Positions 25,885-62,720 of a stretch of 64,000 nucleotides of DNA are shown piece by piece. This DNA is from Kryptolebias marmoratus (Eukaryota; Chordata; Actinopteri; Cyprinodontiformes; Rivulidae). A program made the position numbers and the translations under genes. The notes below the pieces were generated by a model that saw nothing but the letters and a program-made list of their open reading frames with translations, was not told the origin of the DNA and ran no database searches. How positions within the stretch are numbered: the first letter of the stretch is position 1; each line of letters opens with the position of its first letter. The stretch covers positions 4,495,633 through 4,559,632 of the forward strand of contig NC_051445.1 of the NCBI RefSeq assembly GCF_001649575.2, read 5' to 3'.

Positions 25885-25919
<35 letters not shown>
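25885..25919. repeat. (TG)n microsatellite
   Basis: Uninterrupted TG run of about 35 bases in the prdm1-atg5 intergenic region. Confidence 0.95.
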
Positions 25920-25921
<2 letters not shown>

Positions 25922-26066
25922 CAGAGAGGCAGAGATCAAAGTTTAAAAGCTGCTCTGCTCCCGTCAGCCACATCCTCTGTCAAACTCTCTGTTTCTCTGT
26001 TGTTATGTCCGTCTCAGTCTGATCAGTACCTGCCGATTAGAGGGCGGCAGGGTTAATAACAGGTTG

Positions 26067-26067
<1 letters not shown>

Positions 26068-26102
<35 letters not shown>
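26068..26102. repeat. (TG)n microsatellite
   Basis: Uninterrupted TG run of about 35 bases, 150 bases after the preceding one. Confidence 0.95.
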
Positions 26103-26105
<3 letters not shown>

Positions 26106-27846
26106 CAGGTGACTGCACAAAGGAGAACATTTCCAGGGAAAAGTGTCTCTTTTGTTTGTTTGCTTGTTTGTTTTTTCTCAGACCAGTTGGACCTGAAGTC
26201 TTCCTATGAATATGCATGCAATAAAAATCTGCATGAGAGTTTGGACAAGTCTTGACAAAAAACGTAAATACGAAGTATTCCAAAAACCGTAGAGTTTTTC
26301 TTTCGCTTCAAAGGGGGTGTGTGAGTGAAGCGTGCAGACAAAAATACTTCAAAACACAACTGAAGACATGGAACAGTGGGACTTCTTGAAGACTTTAAAA
26401 TGCTTTTCTGTAAAGTCTTCAATAAAACTCAGCAGATATTTGGTAAACAGCTGTGGCTGAGCAGCCAAACCAAGAGGCTGCTGTTTGAGAATGAGGGAGG
26501 AAGCAAACACCTTCTGTCCAAGCAGATTAAACAATAACAGGTTCTTCTAGTCCCCTGAGGAAATGTGAAAGTTTAAAGAAGGAAAAATCTTATTGTTAGA
26601 GAAGAAAGTAAAATTTCAAACAAAAATCTACTTTGTGCCACCGGTTTGGATTTGTTTTTATTTAACACATTTCCTCAAAGTTTTGATGAGATAAAATTTA
26701 TACGTATTGTAAATATGATATATGATTTTTATGAGTTTCAGCTTCGGCTACAACTTCACATAATTTGATCTTGGCTGAAGGCAGTGGGCCATGTGTATTC
26801 CTTCAAGGCCTATATTTGTCTTAGTTTTTATATCTAATATCATTATTTTGAAATGAGAGCAGAAAGCAGTTTCTTTTTAGAGATAAAAGAGAGTGAGAGG
26901 AGGAGGATGAAGTGAGAATGACAGTGGGAGCAATTTCATCTGTTTTTATGTAAAAGAATGTTGCAACAGTCTAAAAGATAAAAAGGGACAACAGTCTTTC
27001 AGTATGTCATCTGAGCGGGTTTCCGTGTGTAAAAGTGTGTGTGTGGGGGGGGGTTGGGGAAGGGGGGTGAAGCGTATCCTTTGAATCATTACAAACTTCA
27101 AAGGCCGTCGCTCTCGTTAAAAAATGGACATGCAGCCCTCCGTTTTCAGAAACACAAGTGAGAAAGAGAACCGCAGAGAGGAGGAGATGTGTGTGTGTCA
27201 CACTGCCAGGAATAGACAAAGACGTTCATGTAAACTTATGGTTGTCAGGGTGTTAAAGTCAAAGAAACTCGACTCTTTTCTTACATAAACCTCGTCAATC
27301 AGCTGTTACAGCTTCAATTAGCTGCTCTTCAGGTTTTGATCAATCAAACATTTCTAACTTAACAAGAAGATATTAGAAACTACATCAATTTTTCATAGCA
27401 GCCGAAGACTTCAAAGTTTTTTTGATCCATTTTTGGTCAGCTGTACGAGTGGACTGTGTGTGGACCAGAAGTTGAGAAACAAAAGTAGACAGACTCATTA
27501 AGACCAATTTGTTCAGGTCTGATCTTGTTAGTCACTTTTCTCCATCATTCCTCATATTTTCCACCCAACTCTCAGTCCAGTCTGCAGTTGATTCAATCAT
27601 TCTCACACTGAAGGTTTTTGAGTGCGCTGTGACAGCATTTTGTCACATGTCCCAGTCTGTGCTGTAATGTGTTTGTGGGGCTCACGATGAGAAAAACACT
27701 CATGACTTCCTCTTCATCACTAATCACTTTCATCTGTTGATCTTCTTGATCTCTGCTCTGCTGTCTGATATACAGCAGAGCACGGCGGCCCCCTGAGACG
27801 CTTAAAAAGCAAAATGGGGTTAGTGTGTGTGTGTGTCCTGGTTTGT

Positions 27847-28060
27847 CCTCATTTGTGAGGACCAGCTTCGTTAAGAATAGACCTTTAAAAACTGGTTATG
27901 GAATAAGAATTAGGAGTTTTATTCATAAAGATTGTGGAGCAGAAAGTATTTTTCTGTGTAACATTCACACATGAGTTATAAACGCTTTAATTTGTATAAC
28001 AAGAATAAGATAAGAAACAGACATGTTTGCAATAGTCAATGAAGGTCCTCACAAATGAGG
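27847..28060. repeat. 214-bp segment bounded by a 17-bp perfect inverted repeat
   Basis: CCTCATTTGTGAGGACC at 27847-27863 is the exact reverse complement of GGTCCTCACAAATGAGG at 28044-28060. The first arm also folds on itself (GTCCTCA, loop TTTG, TGAGGAC, 27845-27862). The arrangement fits a small non-autonomous DNA element, or a dispersed hairpin unit that was duplicated in inverse orientation. Confidence 0.55.
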
Positions 28061-28069
28061 TGTAAATGT

Positions 28070-29225
28070 GAATGGGAGACTGTGGTTTCACTGAATTAGA
28101 CAGGACGGAGGGGGACAGAGGGGGACTGAGCAGACGTGGAGGGAAGAGTTTGTGGTTTGAGCTGATGGTAAATCTGAGTATGTAGGAGAGAGGCTGGTTT
28201 CACGGAATCTGATGGAAATCAGCCATCCGGTAAAGTTGTTTTGGATCTTATTGGGAATTTATTGGAAGAAACGGGGAACTGTTTCCAGTTTGGTTTGTAG
28301 ATTTAAACTGTTGATAAAAAAAACATTTCTTTTACTTGCTATAAACTCAGACAAGTTATGTTATTCAAGTGCTGCTTGTAGTATCATTAGGTTATGAGAA
28401 AACCTCTATTGTATACTTTTATTATTGCAAGCAAGTACTGCTTGATGCAGTTTTAGTAAAAAAAAAAAAAAAGTTAAGAATACAAGCCACACTGCAAATC
28501 CTTTTTTTTTTAAACATGCATGCTCAGAGAGCCTAAGTACCATCTGCCTAAAAGAAAAAACACAACTGCAGCCTTACTTTTACCTACACCTACTATTTAG
28601 AATACATTCAATGATCAAACTGGATCACGGTCTCTTTGTTTCAAGTTTAAACAGATGGTTCAGATTTTACACATTTAATAAAGGCTTAAAGATATAAAGT
28701 CATTTCTAGTTATTAGGAAAGCAGGTAAAAACTGCACATAAGTTGATTGTGTCGATAATGCCATAGTAATACTGAAATTAAGATCTGGGGTCATTGTCTA
28801 CATTTATGCAAATGACAACAGGCCTTTTAACTTCAGACACATCCCAGTAGGTGATGATGGTGGGATGCAGGCGAGTCACGTTAAATTCTGTTAAAAAAAC
28901 TAAAACTAACCAGTTCAAAAACAAAAATCGTAGTTAAGACTTTCAGGTGTGCACAGCCCCTTGGACATCTGAAAGCACCCTGATGGGGGATCCTAACCCA
29001 GGTGCTGCTTCACAAGGAGTGTGAGATTACGTGTTTTGACTATAATAAACTTGTGAGTGCTGTAGACTTTTTATTTATAAGCATTTTATTTGTCAAAAAT
29101 TGGTGAGCGCTATATGCCAACCAAACCGAAAACAGGGAAGAAAAGGTGATGTTATCAGTTCTGATTCAAGTCAAAAACATCTCAAACAGAGAAGAAAATA
29201 AACCTCTGTTAGCAATTTAAGTCAT
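28070..29225. other. intergenic sequence, nothing recognised
   Basis: AT-rich sequence with A runs near 28458 and no gene, element end or motif I can support. Confidence 0.5.
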
Positions 29226-29229
29226 TCCA

Positions 29230-29545
29230 TCCCTACACCTCACTGAGCATTAGTCCTCCTTGCCTTTTAATTCACCTCTGCCTCAGTATGTTGTACAGTT
29301 TAGGGGATGGATGACAGGTCGGGAAATCCCATTAAAGTGTGTGTCAGACGCTTCATCACTACGTCTCGAGCACCAGCTTGAACAGCAAACAAACACATTT
29401 TCACACACAAAAACAGACACAATACCCCACGCCGGGTGGCAGCTCTTGACTCAACATCATAAACCCATCGTCCAATCACTCCTGGCAGCAGAAACTGCGG
29501 CGAGGAAGCCTGACGTGATGACATGATGTGTGACATCACTCATAA
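29230..29545. promoter_or_regulatory. candidate regulatory island with CRE-like pair
   Basis: A 300-base island of balanced composition with scattered CpGs. TGACGTGA at 29511-29518 and TGACATCA at 29531-29538 are two CREB/ATF-like sites exactly 20 bases apart. It lies about 0.8 kb beyond the likely end of atg5. A weakly open frame runs through on both strands, without resemblance to a known protein. Confidence 0.22.
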
Positions 29546-29549
29546 AACA

Positions 29550-29592
29550 TACACTTTAAATTAGCAGACTGGCAGTGTGACAGCAGACGAGA

Positions 29593-29633
<41 letters not shown>

Positions 29634-30360
29634 AGAGTTCAAATGAATGTCTACACACACACACACCTGCAGGGGACTATAAATGATGTCTGTAATTAAG
29701 AACACACACACATACACACTCACACCGTACAGTTAAACTCCCTGAAAACAAGGCATGCACTCACAGTGACAGAGCAGCCCGAGGCCTGTCTGGACAGTTT
29801 AGCGGTCTCATTAGCAGCGACTAGATGCCAACAGATAATTAACCAGGAGAGATGAAGAGCGAGTGTCAGCAATAAAACACACCAGAGACAGATCGTCTTT
29901 AACAGATAGATGAAGTGAAAAGAAAGGGACAAGTTGACAACTTCTTGATGTCTGGTGATGTAAGACAAAAAAAAGTGATTAAAAAAAAATAGCATGTCGC
30001 TCTAGTTGTAGATATTTGTTATTTTTCTCTGGTATGCCTGCCAGAACATTTTTATTATCATTTGGATAAGTAAATGTACACAAAAAAGCACAAGAAACAA
30101 AAATGGCACTTTGAACATCACTGTGTGCAGTTTTTAGATAAATTATCTGGAGAAACAAACAAACAAACGAAACCATTAAATATTAGTATGTTATGTAATA
30201 CGTGATGTGGGAATGTGAGGAAATTTAGTGTATGAAAAACTCTATTTATTCGTTTTAAATTGCTTTTTGTAAATTGTTGTTCTGATGCTAAATTAAAAAA
30301 ATACTGTATTTACTTCCTGTATGTACATATTGCTGTTGTACTCAAAACGTTTGTATTCAA
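29550..30360. other. intergenic sequence with a (TG)n run
   Basis: A (TG)n run at 29596-29624 is followed by AC-rich sequence and then AT-rich sequence. No gene is seen. Confidence 0.5.
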
Positions 30361-30366
30361 AGTCAT

Positions 30367-30372
30367 TTTATT
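30367..30372 (-). terminator. candidate atg5 polyadenylation signal
   Basis: TTTATT on the plus strand gives AATAAA on the atg5 strand, about 1.7 kb after the stop codon. It is a plausible end of the 3' UTR, comparable with long mammalian ATG5 3' UTRs, but no transcript evidence is available and other sites are possible. Confidence 0.35.
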
Positions 30373-32057
30373 GAGAACAGAACAGGACATTTTCAGTGTT
30401 AGCTTGTTAAACAGCTGAATCTTGAGGTTTAAGTGGCAGTATATCGGACACTTTGAAAAGTTTATTAAACCTAGACTGAAAAATGTTTAATTTAAGACAG
30501 TATACAGTGATGTAGAACAATAGACTTATTAATGGATGAACAGACATTGCTGAATGAATAAGTGTAAAAAAAAAGTTATTAAAAATGACATGCTGATAGG
30601 AGAGGTTTACAGTGCTAAGAATAGGTTTTGTATAAAGCAAACTAACCTAAAAGTGGTCTTATTCAGCTGTTTTCAATGCTGTCAAACATCTTGTTTGTTT
30701 CCCAGTTTTGTGTGTATCTGTGAACTTAAGTTGTTGTAAAAGTCATGTTGTGTAAAGCATATGCTGGCACACTTAAAGCTAATATTCTCATCAGCCAGGC
30801 TTAGCTTTTTAAGAAAAAACAAAACCAGATGCCCATTTATGCTTGGCAGTGGGGAAAGAAGCTTGAGCCAAATCTCACAAAACAGACAATAAAACCAACT
30901 GGAGCGTTGCACTGATGGGAAGAAATCAACACCTGCCATTTAAAATGTGGGGAGCTTTTTACCCCCTCGTGACTCCTTTCCATAATGCTTTAGTCTCATA
31001 AACTGCTTGAAGATGCTCAAATGATCCCGTGTGAAAATATTATCTCTGTCCTTGCAGAAAAAGACAAATTGATCCATAAACAAATAAACAAACAAACAAA
31101 AACGTGGTGAACAATTTTCCCTTTCAGCAGATTTACCAGAACAATTTGAGTTCACTGAAGAGCATGTAACCATTGAGGAAATAATATCAGAACCTAAACA
31201 AAAATAAATATGTTATGCTAATTAAGGAACAGAGCCAGACCAGAATATGTTGGACATTCTGTGTGCTCACTATACTGGTCTGATGCTAAACTCAACAGTG
31301 AAAAGAAAAGTTTGGTTCAAACCAACTCCTGGGTGCTCTCAAAGAAAACAAAGTGCGTCAGCCTCTGATGTCAAACCTCCAAATTTGGTTTTTACTCAAG
31401 CTTGAGTTTTCAGAAGAAGCATATAAAAATTCTGGGATAGATTATGGACAAATATACCAATTTTCCATGTTATGATGTCAACTCAGTGACGTCTTGTAAG
31501 CCATAACAAATGACTTCCGTAACTAAGGCAACTTCAGCAGAAGATACACCACTTCCAAAAAAAAAAAAACCAACAAACCCCATCTTGCTGCCTCCAGGAC
31601 AGTCTGATTAAATGAGGAGAAAGAAGTTGGATGGTAAAATAAAAAAATAAAAATAATACAATCCATTCACCTCCTTTGCTCCAGTGTAGCTGTTTGGTTA
31701 TTTAGAGAAGAGTAGAAGAGAAGTTAGAGATGTAAAACAGATGAACAAAAAAGGAGAGATCTTCCTCTCATTCAGTCATTTCTTCACTTAAAGAAATGTC
31801 CCAACTGTTCTTTTCATCCTTGCATCCAATAACAAGTTTCAGAGAAGAAAAGGGGGAGCAGTAGTAGTTTGAGGAAGGAAAAAAGGAAGGCTCGTTGAAT
31901 ACCTCCTTTACATTCTTTGTTGATATTCATAATTTTCCTTGTGTAACTTTGTTAGTTAGAGCTCCACCATGACACACAAGAGAGTCTGGGGCTCCCGGCT
32001 AGCAGGTGGTTGGGCCGAGAGTTGTCACGGTGATGGCGAGGTGCGGGGGAAGTGGCT

Positions 32058-56803
<24,746 letters not shown>

Positions 56804-57004
56804 TCAAACAAGTCCCTGCTGTCAGAAACAAAACGCAACAGATAGCAAAGCAGCGCGACGTTCAGTGTCACAATACTTCACTGTGGTGAACAGAGCAATA
56901 AAGGCTTTTACCATCTTGCGTTTCCACATAACAGACCGTCAGTGCAAATATTACCAAGTCATAAAACTTACCTGCTCGCCTGACAAAGTACGCAACTGTG
57001 ATCC

Positions 57005-57540
57005 CAAACTGACGTTAGCTTGAAAGCTAAGTAAGCTAACTTAGCAAGTGGAAATTTTACAGAGAACGGGTTCATGAACTGACGTGTGCCTACTTCCTTG
57101 GTGTCCTTACCATCTCCCTTAAACTGATATTTATTATGAACGCGAAAATTCAATAATAAGTACGAAAACCTTACTTTTTCCCGATGTTTTGTAGTCAATT
57201 TGAATGGCAGAAGGGCCCTGACTGCTGGTTTGTTGTCAGGTTGTCATTCCTTGAGCTGTCACCGGAAAACGGTTGAAATTCACCCGGAAAACAGCGACAC
57301 CTAGCGGCACCTTTTTTAATTCTAGTTACTTCGAAAATGGGTACATCTATATACTTTAGCAGTGTTTGAAAACCACTGACGGTTGTTAATTACATGACAA
57401 GTTTATGTTCTTATTAAAAAAATATTCGTTACAAGGTAGTTTGGATAAAACGAAAGAAACAAAAAGAAACGGTACATATACGTCATCATTGTGCGACGCG
57501 TAAAGCTATTCCGTAGCTGTGTTCATCTGTAGCTTCGAGA
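57005..57540. promoter_or_regulatory. bidirectional promoter between atg5 and dctn3
   Basis: atg5 starts leftward and dctn3 starts rightward with only about 0.8 kb between their ATGs. Two CCGGAA motifs (57262-57267 and 57284-57289), typical ETS/GABPA sites of housekeeping bidirectional promoters, lie in the middle. CpGs are commoner here than in the surroundings, and no TATA box is evident. On the atg5 side a GTAAGG donor at 57110-57105, after an exon end at 57111, probably closes a non-coding first exon; a second candidate donor lies near 57172. Confidence 0.6.
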
Positions 57541-59705
57541 ATGAACCAAAACATGGACACGGACAGCCTTGAAATCCGTCTTCAGGCGCTGGAGAACCGA
57601 ATGTACGGCGAAAGAAAGAACAAAAGTGGAAAACCTATCAAGGTCCGCTCCTAGCATTTTTTCCATAAAGAATTTAAAGAAATGTTATGTACCATTTAGC
57701 TTAGCATTAGCATAGCGAACGATGGTTTTGTCAGTAGCTCCGAGTGAACGCCCTTTTGGTTTTTACCAAAGCTCTGTAATGTGAATTCAGATTATTTGTT
57801 AGCAGAAACAAACATTAATAAAACATTAAGTTTTGACGTCATAACTGTAGTAATATCTATTTCAAGCTGTTTGTTAGGTTTGTAGTTTTCAGTAAAGCAG
57901 TCGCTTGTTGTCTGTGTATCTTTAGTCAGTCTAAGTAGACTGTTATCAGTGCACATAAAGTCTCATGCATGTCTCTGAAATAAACTCAAGCCACTCACTG
58001 CAATGTAAAACACTCCATTGTTATTAAGACTTTGTGATAAACATCGTTTTTGACCCCATAAGGGGTGCCACGTTAGTGTGCCGTCATGTGAATGCTAACA
58101 AAAAGAGGCATTGAAGGGGCTTTTTCAAGTCGCTGTTATATTATATAATATTGAATACTAATGGTAAGAACTGTCTTTTCAACTGAAAGGTCAGTTCTTT
58201 TAATATGTTACCTACTGTGCACTTCTATTTTCATCTGACAATAAGCATAGTTCCACATGTGGTAAAAGAAAACTACTTTGACACTAAGGTGTTCCAGTTA
58301 CTTTTATACATTTGTTCATCACTGTCATTTTTAACTAATTAATATGCTTTATTATATAGTGTGCAGAATCTTTGGCCAGGATTCAAGCAGGTCTGACCAA
58401 CACAGCCAACAAGAGAGAGAGAGTAAAGATCCTTCACAAGAAGAGTGAGTCACAGTTCAGTATCAGTCACTGGATGTTTTAATAATTTATTAGGCTCTGC
58501 CGGCATATTTGTAAACCATTGGGAATTAAGGTGACCACTCACCATTAGCAGTATTTACAAGTCATACCAAGAAGGGGTGACACGGTACAACAATGTTTAT
58601 AGGAATTTCTGTACTGCTTTGTATCCATTTTAATTTGTATTCCTCTGTGTGTTCAGTTGAAGACCTGATGAAGTACCTGGATCCTCAGTTCACCGATCAC
58701 ATCACTGTTCCTGATGCAATGAAACTGGAATTTATTCTTGCTGGTATGAACTAGAAAGACACTGAATGCATATAATAAAATGTTGTTTTATGAAAATAAA
58801 TGTGTGCAACATTAAAATACTTACAATATTACACTCAGAATAATTAATTATAGCTTTATATTATGTAAAGTTCACTATATTTATTTTATGTTTCTGCACA
58901 GAGGAGGACTCCTTGCTCTCTCAGGCTGCTTTGTTGGAGCAGGTCAACAATCTGCAGCCACTGTTGGACAGCACTTATATCAGAGGTTTGATACTCTTGG
59001 AAACATAATGACAACTAATTTTCTATTATTTTATCATGTCAACCAAGAAGAAACAAACATTTACTGTTCTATCTCTTAGAAATGCTGTGTTTTAACCTTT
59101 ATTAACTACATGCATTGTGGATTTAAAGTCTATTTACTAATTAAATCTTTTTAGCTGCTGAATACATGAAATGGGAGCTGTTTTTTTCCCTTTGGTTTTA
59201 CTGTGAAGCTTGTGTCAGCTGTCTGTCTTCACTGTTCACAGATGTACCCGAACATGCAACTAAGCTGCAGCGACTGTCTCAGATTCACATAAAACAGCAG
59301 GTAGCCATTTCTCTTTATTTTTCTGTCTGCCTCGCTGATTCTTTAAAATGATCATTATAGCTTTTACTAAGCCAGTTGGTTTATCTTTCAGGACCAAACT
59401 GAGACTCAGTACCAGGAAGTGAAGAAGCTGTTTGAAGAATACAACAAAACGGTACTATACACAGTAAAATTTTTTATAATACAATACACAACAAAGAAAC
59501 ACCACAGAAATATGCAATTGTGTTATTACAACTTTTTTCACTTCCTAACCTGATCTATCTCAAGCCATTCTGCTGCTCTCAACTCTCCACCCACTGATCT
59601 GTGACTTCTGATTGGTAGATGTTCCTGATGTCCAAGCAGTTCACCCAGTGGGACGAGACCCTGAGGAAAGTCGAGGAGGCCAAAGGCATCCGACCTGTGG
59701 AGTAG
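57541..59705 (+). CDS. dctn3: dynactin subunit 3 (p22/p24), seven exons
   Basis: Small coiled-coil subunit of the dynactin shoulder/sidearm, part of the cofactor that links cytoplasmic dynein to its cargo. Exons: 57541-57642, 58360-58444, 58657-58743, 58902-58985, 59242-59300, 59392-59451, 59619-59705; phases 0,1,1,1,0,0 join to 187 codons (human 186). Recognisable segments: [15 protein letters not shown] at the N-terminus, [87 protein letters not shown] and [16 protein letters not shown]. The whole chain is helical and heptad-like, as expected. The start is ATG 57541, with a second in-frame ATG at codon 5. The fourth donor (GTTTGA) is weak. Confidence 0.96.
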
Positions 59706-60189
59706 TTACTCTGAACAAGTCGAGATAAAAATGTTGATGAAGAAGACTGCACTATGGTGGGAGCCATTGATCAGACATGTTACATTAATTAAATTGTGCT
59801 ACTTCAGTAAGTCAAAAGAAAAATGACACGAAGCATCAACAGCATTTCAACAACTGTTTCTTTGTGTTGATGTAACGATTAATTGTTTGAGAAATTTCAA
59901 TTAAAGACATACACACTACCCTTTACTAAGATGTCCTCACATAGAATGAGCACAACAGTTGTCTTTTATTGTAGTTAAATATTTATTTAACTGACGATTG
60001 GGGGCTGAAAGAGCATCAATAATTGTTTAATGCTTATAAACCCAGTATTCTAAAAGTGTATGAAAAAATAAGAACAGGTGAAACAGAATTGATCTTTGTG
60101 TCTTTACTTGTTGTTTGTAAGAGTTAGCTTTCTTCATATGACCTGTGGCTCAAACAGCATTTAGATGCTACTGTTATTTATGATCAGAC

Positions 60190-60195
60190 AATAAA
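60190..60195 (+). terminator. candidate dctn3 polyadenylation signal
   Basis: AATAAA about 485 bases after the dctn3 stop. An ATTAAA at 59900-59905 is an alternative, nearer signal. Confidence 0.5.
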
Positions 60196-60403
60196 ACTTT
60201 TAATTGCTTCACATTAACTTTAAGTTTACCTTCTATTCTAATAGCTGTTTGCTTGTTCAGATGCACACAAACACACTTCCAGTCACATTTTCACATCTTT
60301 ATTTTGAGCTGGATGTCTCCCAACATGTAAGACTTCAAAATATGCATTTAAAATGAAGTGTATATAATTTGGCATGAAGCATAAAAGCAACAATTAAAAT
60401 GCT

Positions 60404-60417
60404 TTTATTATTTTATT
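60404..60417 (-). terminator. paired polyadenylation signals of the LRAT-like gene
   Basis: Two TTTATT hexamers (60404-60409, 60412-60417) read AATAAA on the minus strand, about 160 bases after the stop of the LRAT-like gene. Another AATAAA overlaps the stop codon itself. The gene therefore ends about 200 bases from the dctn3 signal, in convergent orientation. Confidence 0.5.
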
Positions 60418-60571
60418 GTGTATTTCTTTTGTAAAAAGTGTTAAAGATTGCATACTCAAAACTTTGTCCTCTTCAGTGTAGACTTCACATACAGAACTTC
60501 TCTGATGTTCCTTCAGCAGGACATGTTGAGTGTTGACAAAAATCTTAGTCATTTTGATGAGAGGGACATTT

Positions 60572-61875
60572 TTATTTGTTCCTCAGGTACTCCAGTAAAT
60601 GTTTCTCATCTATCTTATCGTTGCAGAATATGAGACCCTCACAAGTCATGTTGAGCTGTAAAAATAAAACAAAAGAGGTTTCATACATTGTGGTCTGAAA
60701 GACAAGAAAATACAGACTGAATATGACTAATCATGTGAGCCTTTTCTATTTGGTGTACATCATACGGAGAAGTCAGAACTTGTGAAGTCTTTTTCAGAGT
60801 AAAAATAATGTAAAAAAAAAAACAGATGGGAATGTTATCTTCACAAAACTGATCAGCTACAATTCAGTCCAGTCTATTTATAGTCACATTATTTCCAGAG
60901 GGGAAAATAATAAAACTGTTTACTCATTTTCTGTGCACAATCTGACCATTTTCAGATGAATGGTGTTTGTCTTTTAACCTTAAATCTTACCTATGAATGA
61001 TTCGGACATAAAAAGGGTTTTCATAATCAAGCGATGAACCAATGTGTTTTAAAACCTTTGCAACGTTCTGTAGCTCTAAAGCAGTTCTTTTAAGAAATTA
61101 TGAACTGTGACATTGTTGTGGAAGAAAAGAGATGGGAACAAAAACTACATGAACGAATCAAATACCTGCAGTGCTACCTTCACTCCGTATCGCACGTAAG
61201 TAGCCAGGTGTTCACAGTTGTTGTGAAGTGGGCCGTACCATCTGCCGTCCTGAAACGTGTCAATGATCCGCTCGAGTATGTCTTTGTCATCTCCTTTTCT
61301 GTAAGTTCTTCCTGTCAAAGGGTCCGTATAGTCATCGAGGTAGTTGTTCACCTCAGGCTCTTCGTTCGTCCTGAGTTTAGAAAATTTACAACCATTATAA
61401 TTCTCTGTAACCAAATGAAAACAGACTTTGATGTAAATGTCAGCAATGTATCAACATATTGTACTGTCAATGCAGTTTTTAAAACTAGAATAATGTTTTC
61501 CTAATTTGGAAATTGACTCACTTGATAGTTCATAAACATTTTCTTCTGCCTTTTGGCCACAAATGTTTACATCTCCCACATAGACAGCAAAGTGTTTGTA
61601 GCGAATTCCTACTAAACACTTAGTTTTAAAAGAAATGATATCTCCAAACTGGAACTGCAAATGGAAGAAATTAAAAAACACGATATATGATACCAATAGC
61701 TTTACAAAGAGTCAGAAATGTTTGAATCTGAAACAAATTGTGGACAAACACGCTGACTTTAATCAAACAACAAACTTACTCCACTCATTTCCAGTCTTGT
61801 GATCACCAGCGGAAGGATTGCATCCTCCAAGAAGTGTTTTTCATTTTTTACACCATCAAAGTCTGAGACGAACAT
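60572..61875 (-). CDS. LRAT/PLAAT-like domain protein with altered active site
   Basis: Coding exons, descending: 61875-61780, 61654-61522, 61404-61166, 60655-60572; GT/AG throughout, phases 0,1,0, 183 codons. Family members are thiol acyltransferases/phospholipases (LRAT, PLAAT) with a His-His-Cys site. Here the core begins FQFGDIISF (residues 33-41). H53 lies in KHFAVYVGD, and C140 in NNCEHLATYVRYG, the family's catalytic Cys box. NNYLDDYT and CKFSKLR match the middle of the domain. The second His, normally 12 residues after the first (H65 here), is replaced by CG (C64-G65). PLAAT proteins usually end in a hydrophobic anchor; here the last exon gives a polar tail ending LLEYLRNK. N-terminal residues 1-32 are not known to me. 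The last exon is the least certain. Expression is suggested by a spliced 5' leader (see 62610-62690). Confidence 0.75.
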
Positions 61876-62609
61876 GTCAGATGGTGGAAATGTTCCTTAA
61901 CTAAAGTCACCAGATGTCAATGATCAGTTTTCTATCATTCAGAAAAAAGACAAGCTTCAAAGATGATTTATACATTCAGTTTGAGCCTCACTCAGAATTA
62001 CAATGTAACTAAAGCTAAAGTGAAAAGACTGTTTTGTAAAATGTTGAATAATTGCAAGCAGAAGTAAAACATTCAGTTTAAATGATAATGATGAGTAACC
62101 TAGATTCTTGAAATGAAAAGTGCTTATTGATCATATTAGATATGTTAGCTGATTGTTATCAGAAACACAGAAGAAAAAAAGTATAAGTATCTGTATTTTT
62201 ACTCTATGTGAGGATCACTTTTGCACAACTGTCCAGTCATGTATCACAGCTATCATCTGCCTCCAGCAGGGAAAAGGTAGGTCATGATGTTTCAGTCCTG
62301 TGCTTGATTGTTAAATTAAATAAAACAAAAAACACCTTCAGTTTTACAAAAAGAAACATGTCCTTTACTTTAGACCGATTCATTTGACTTGTCCAGCCCA
62401 TGTGTCCAAGTTTGTCTTTTATCAAACCAGATTAGTATTTCTTTTATTTGAAAATGTTTTGAAAACATAAACCATTGTTCTCTTACTTTTAGCACACTTA
62501 TACGGCACATTTTAACTTCATCTATTTGTTATTTTTTCCTCACAAAAATGTTTTAGTTGAACTAACAGGTAGAAATAAAAGTTTAAAAAGTAGTTTTTAG
62601 CAGTCTTAC

Positions 62610-62690
62610 CTTCAGTGAAACAATAGAAACCTGCTGAGGAAGTGCAGGAATCTCATCTTAGACAAGTTCACCTGACTCAACTAGGCAGTG
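62610..62690 (-). other. probable non-coding first exon of the LRAT-like gene
   Basis: On the minus strand the sequence reaches a GAAG|GTAAGA donor at 62610/62609 and contains only a 14-codon upstream frame (ATG near 62660) closed by TGA. A matching acceptor, GACTTTAG, lies about 28 bases before the ATG at 61875. The exon's left limit is a guess. Confidence 0.4.
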
Positions 62691-62712
62691 TTCATGGCTG
62701 TTCCCCAGACTC

Positions 62713-62720
62713 ATTTGCAT
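62713..62720 (-). promoter_or_regulatory. octamer motif upstream of the LRAT-like gene
   Basis: ATTTGCAT on the plus strand is the perfect octamer ATGCAAAT on the gene's strand, some tens of bases upstream of the supposed first exon. This is the spacing at which POU-factor octamers act in vertebrate promoters. A single octamer also arises by chance. Confidence 0.3.

Larger units (their letters stand above)
24170..27830. other. intergenic AT-rich sequence with microsatellites
   Basis: No gene is seen. (TG)n runs lie at about 25885-25919 and 26068-26102, listed separately. A G run follows near 27045. Small open frames here are mostly CA/TG repeat translations. Confidence 0.5.
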
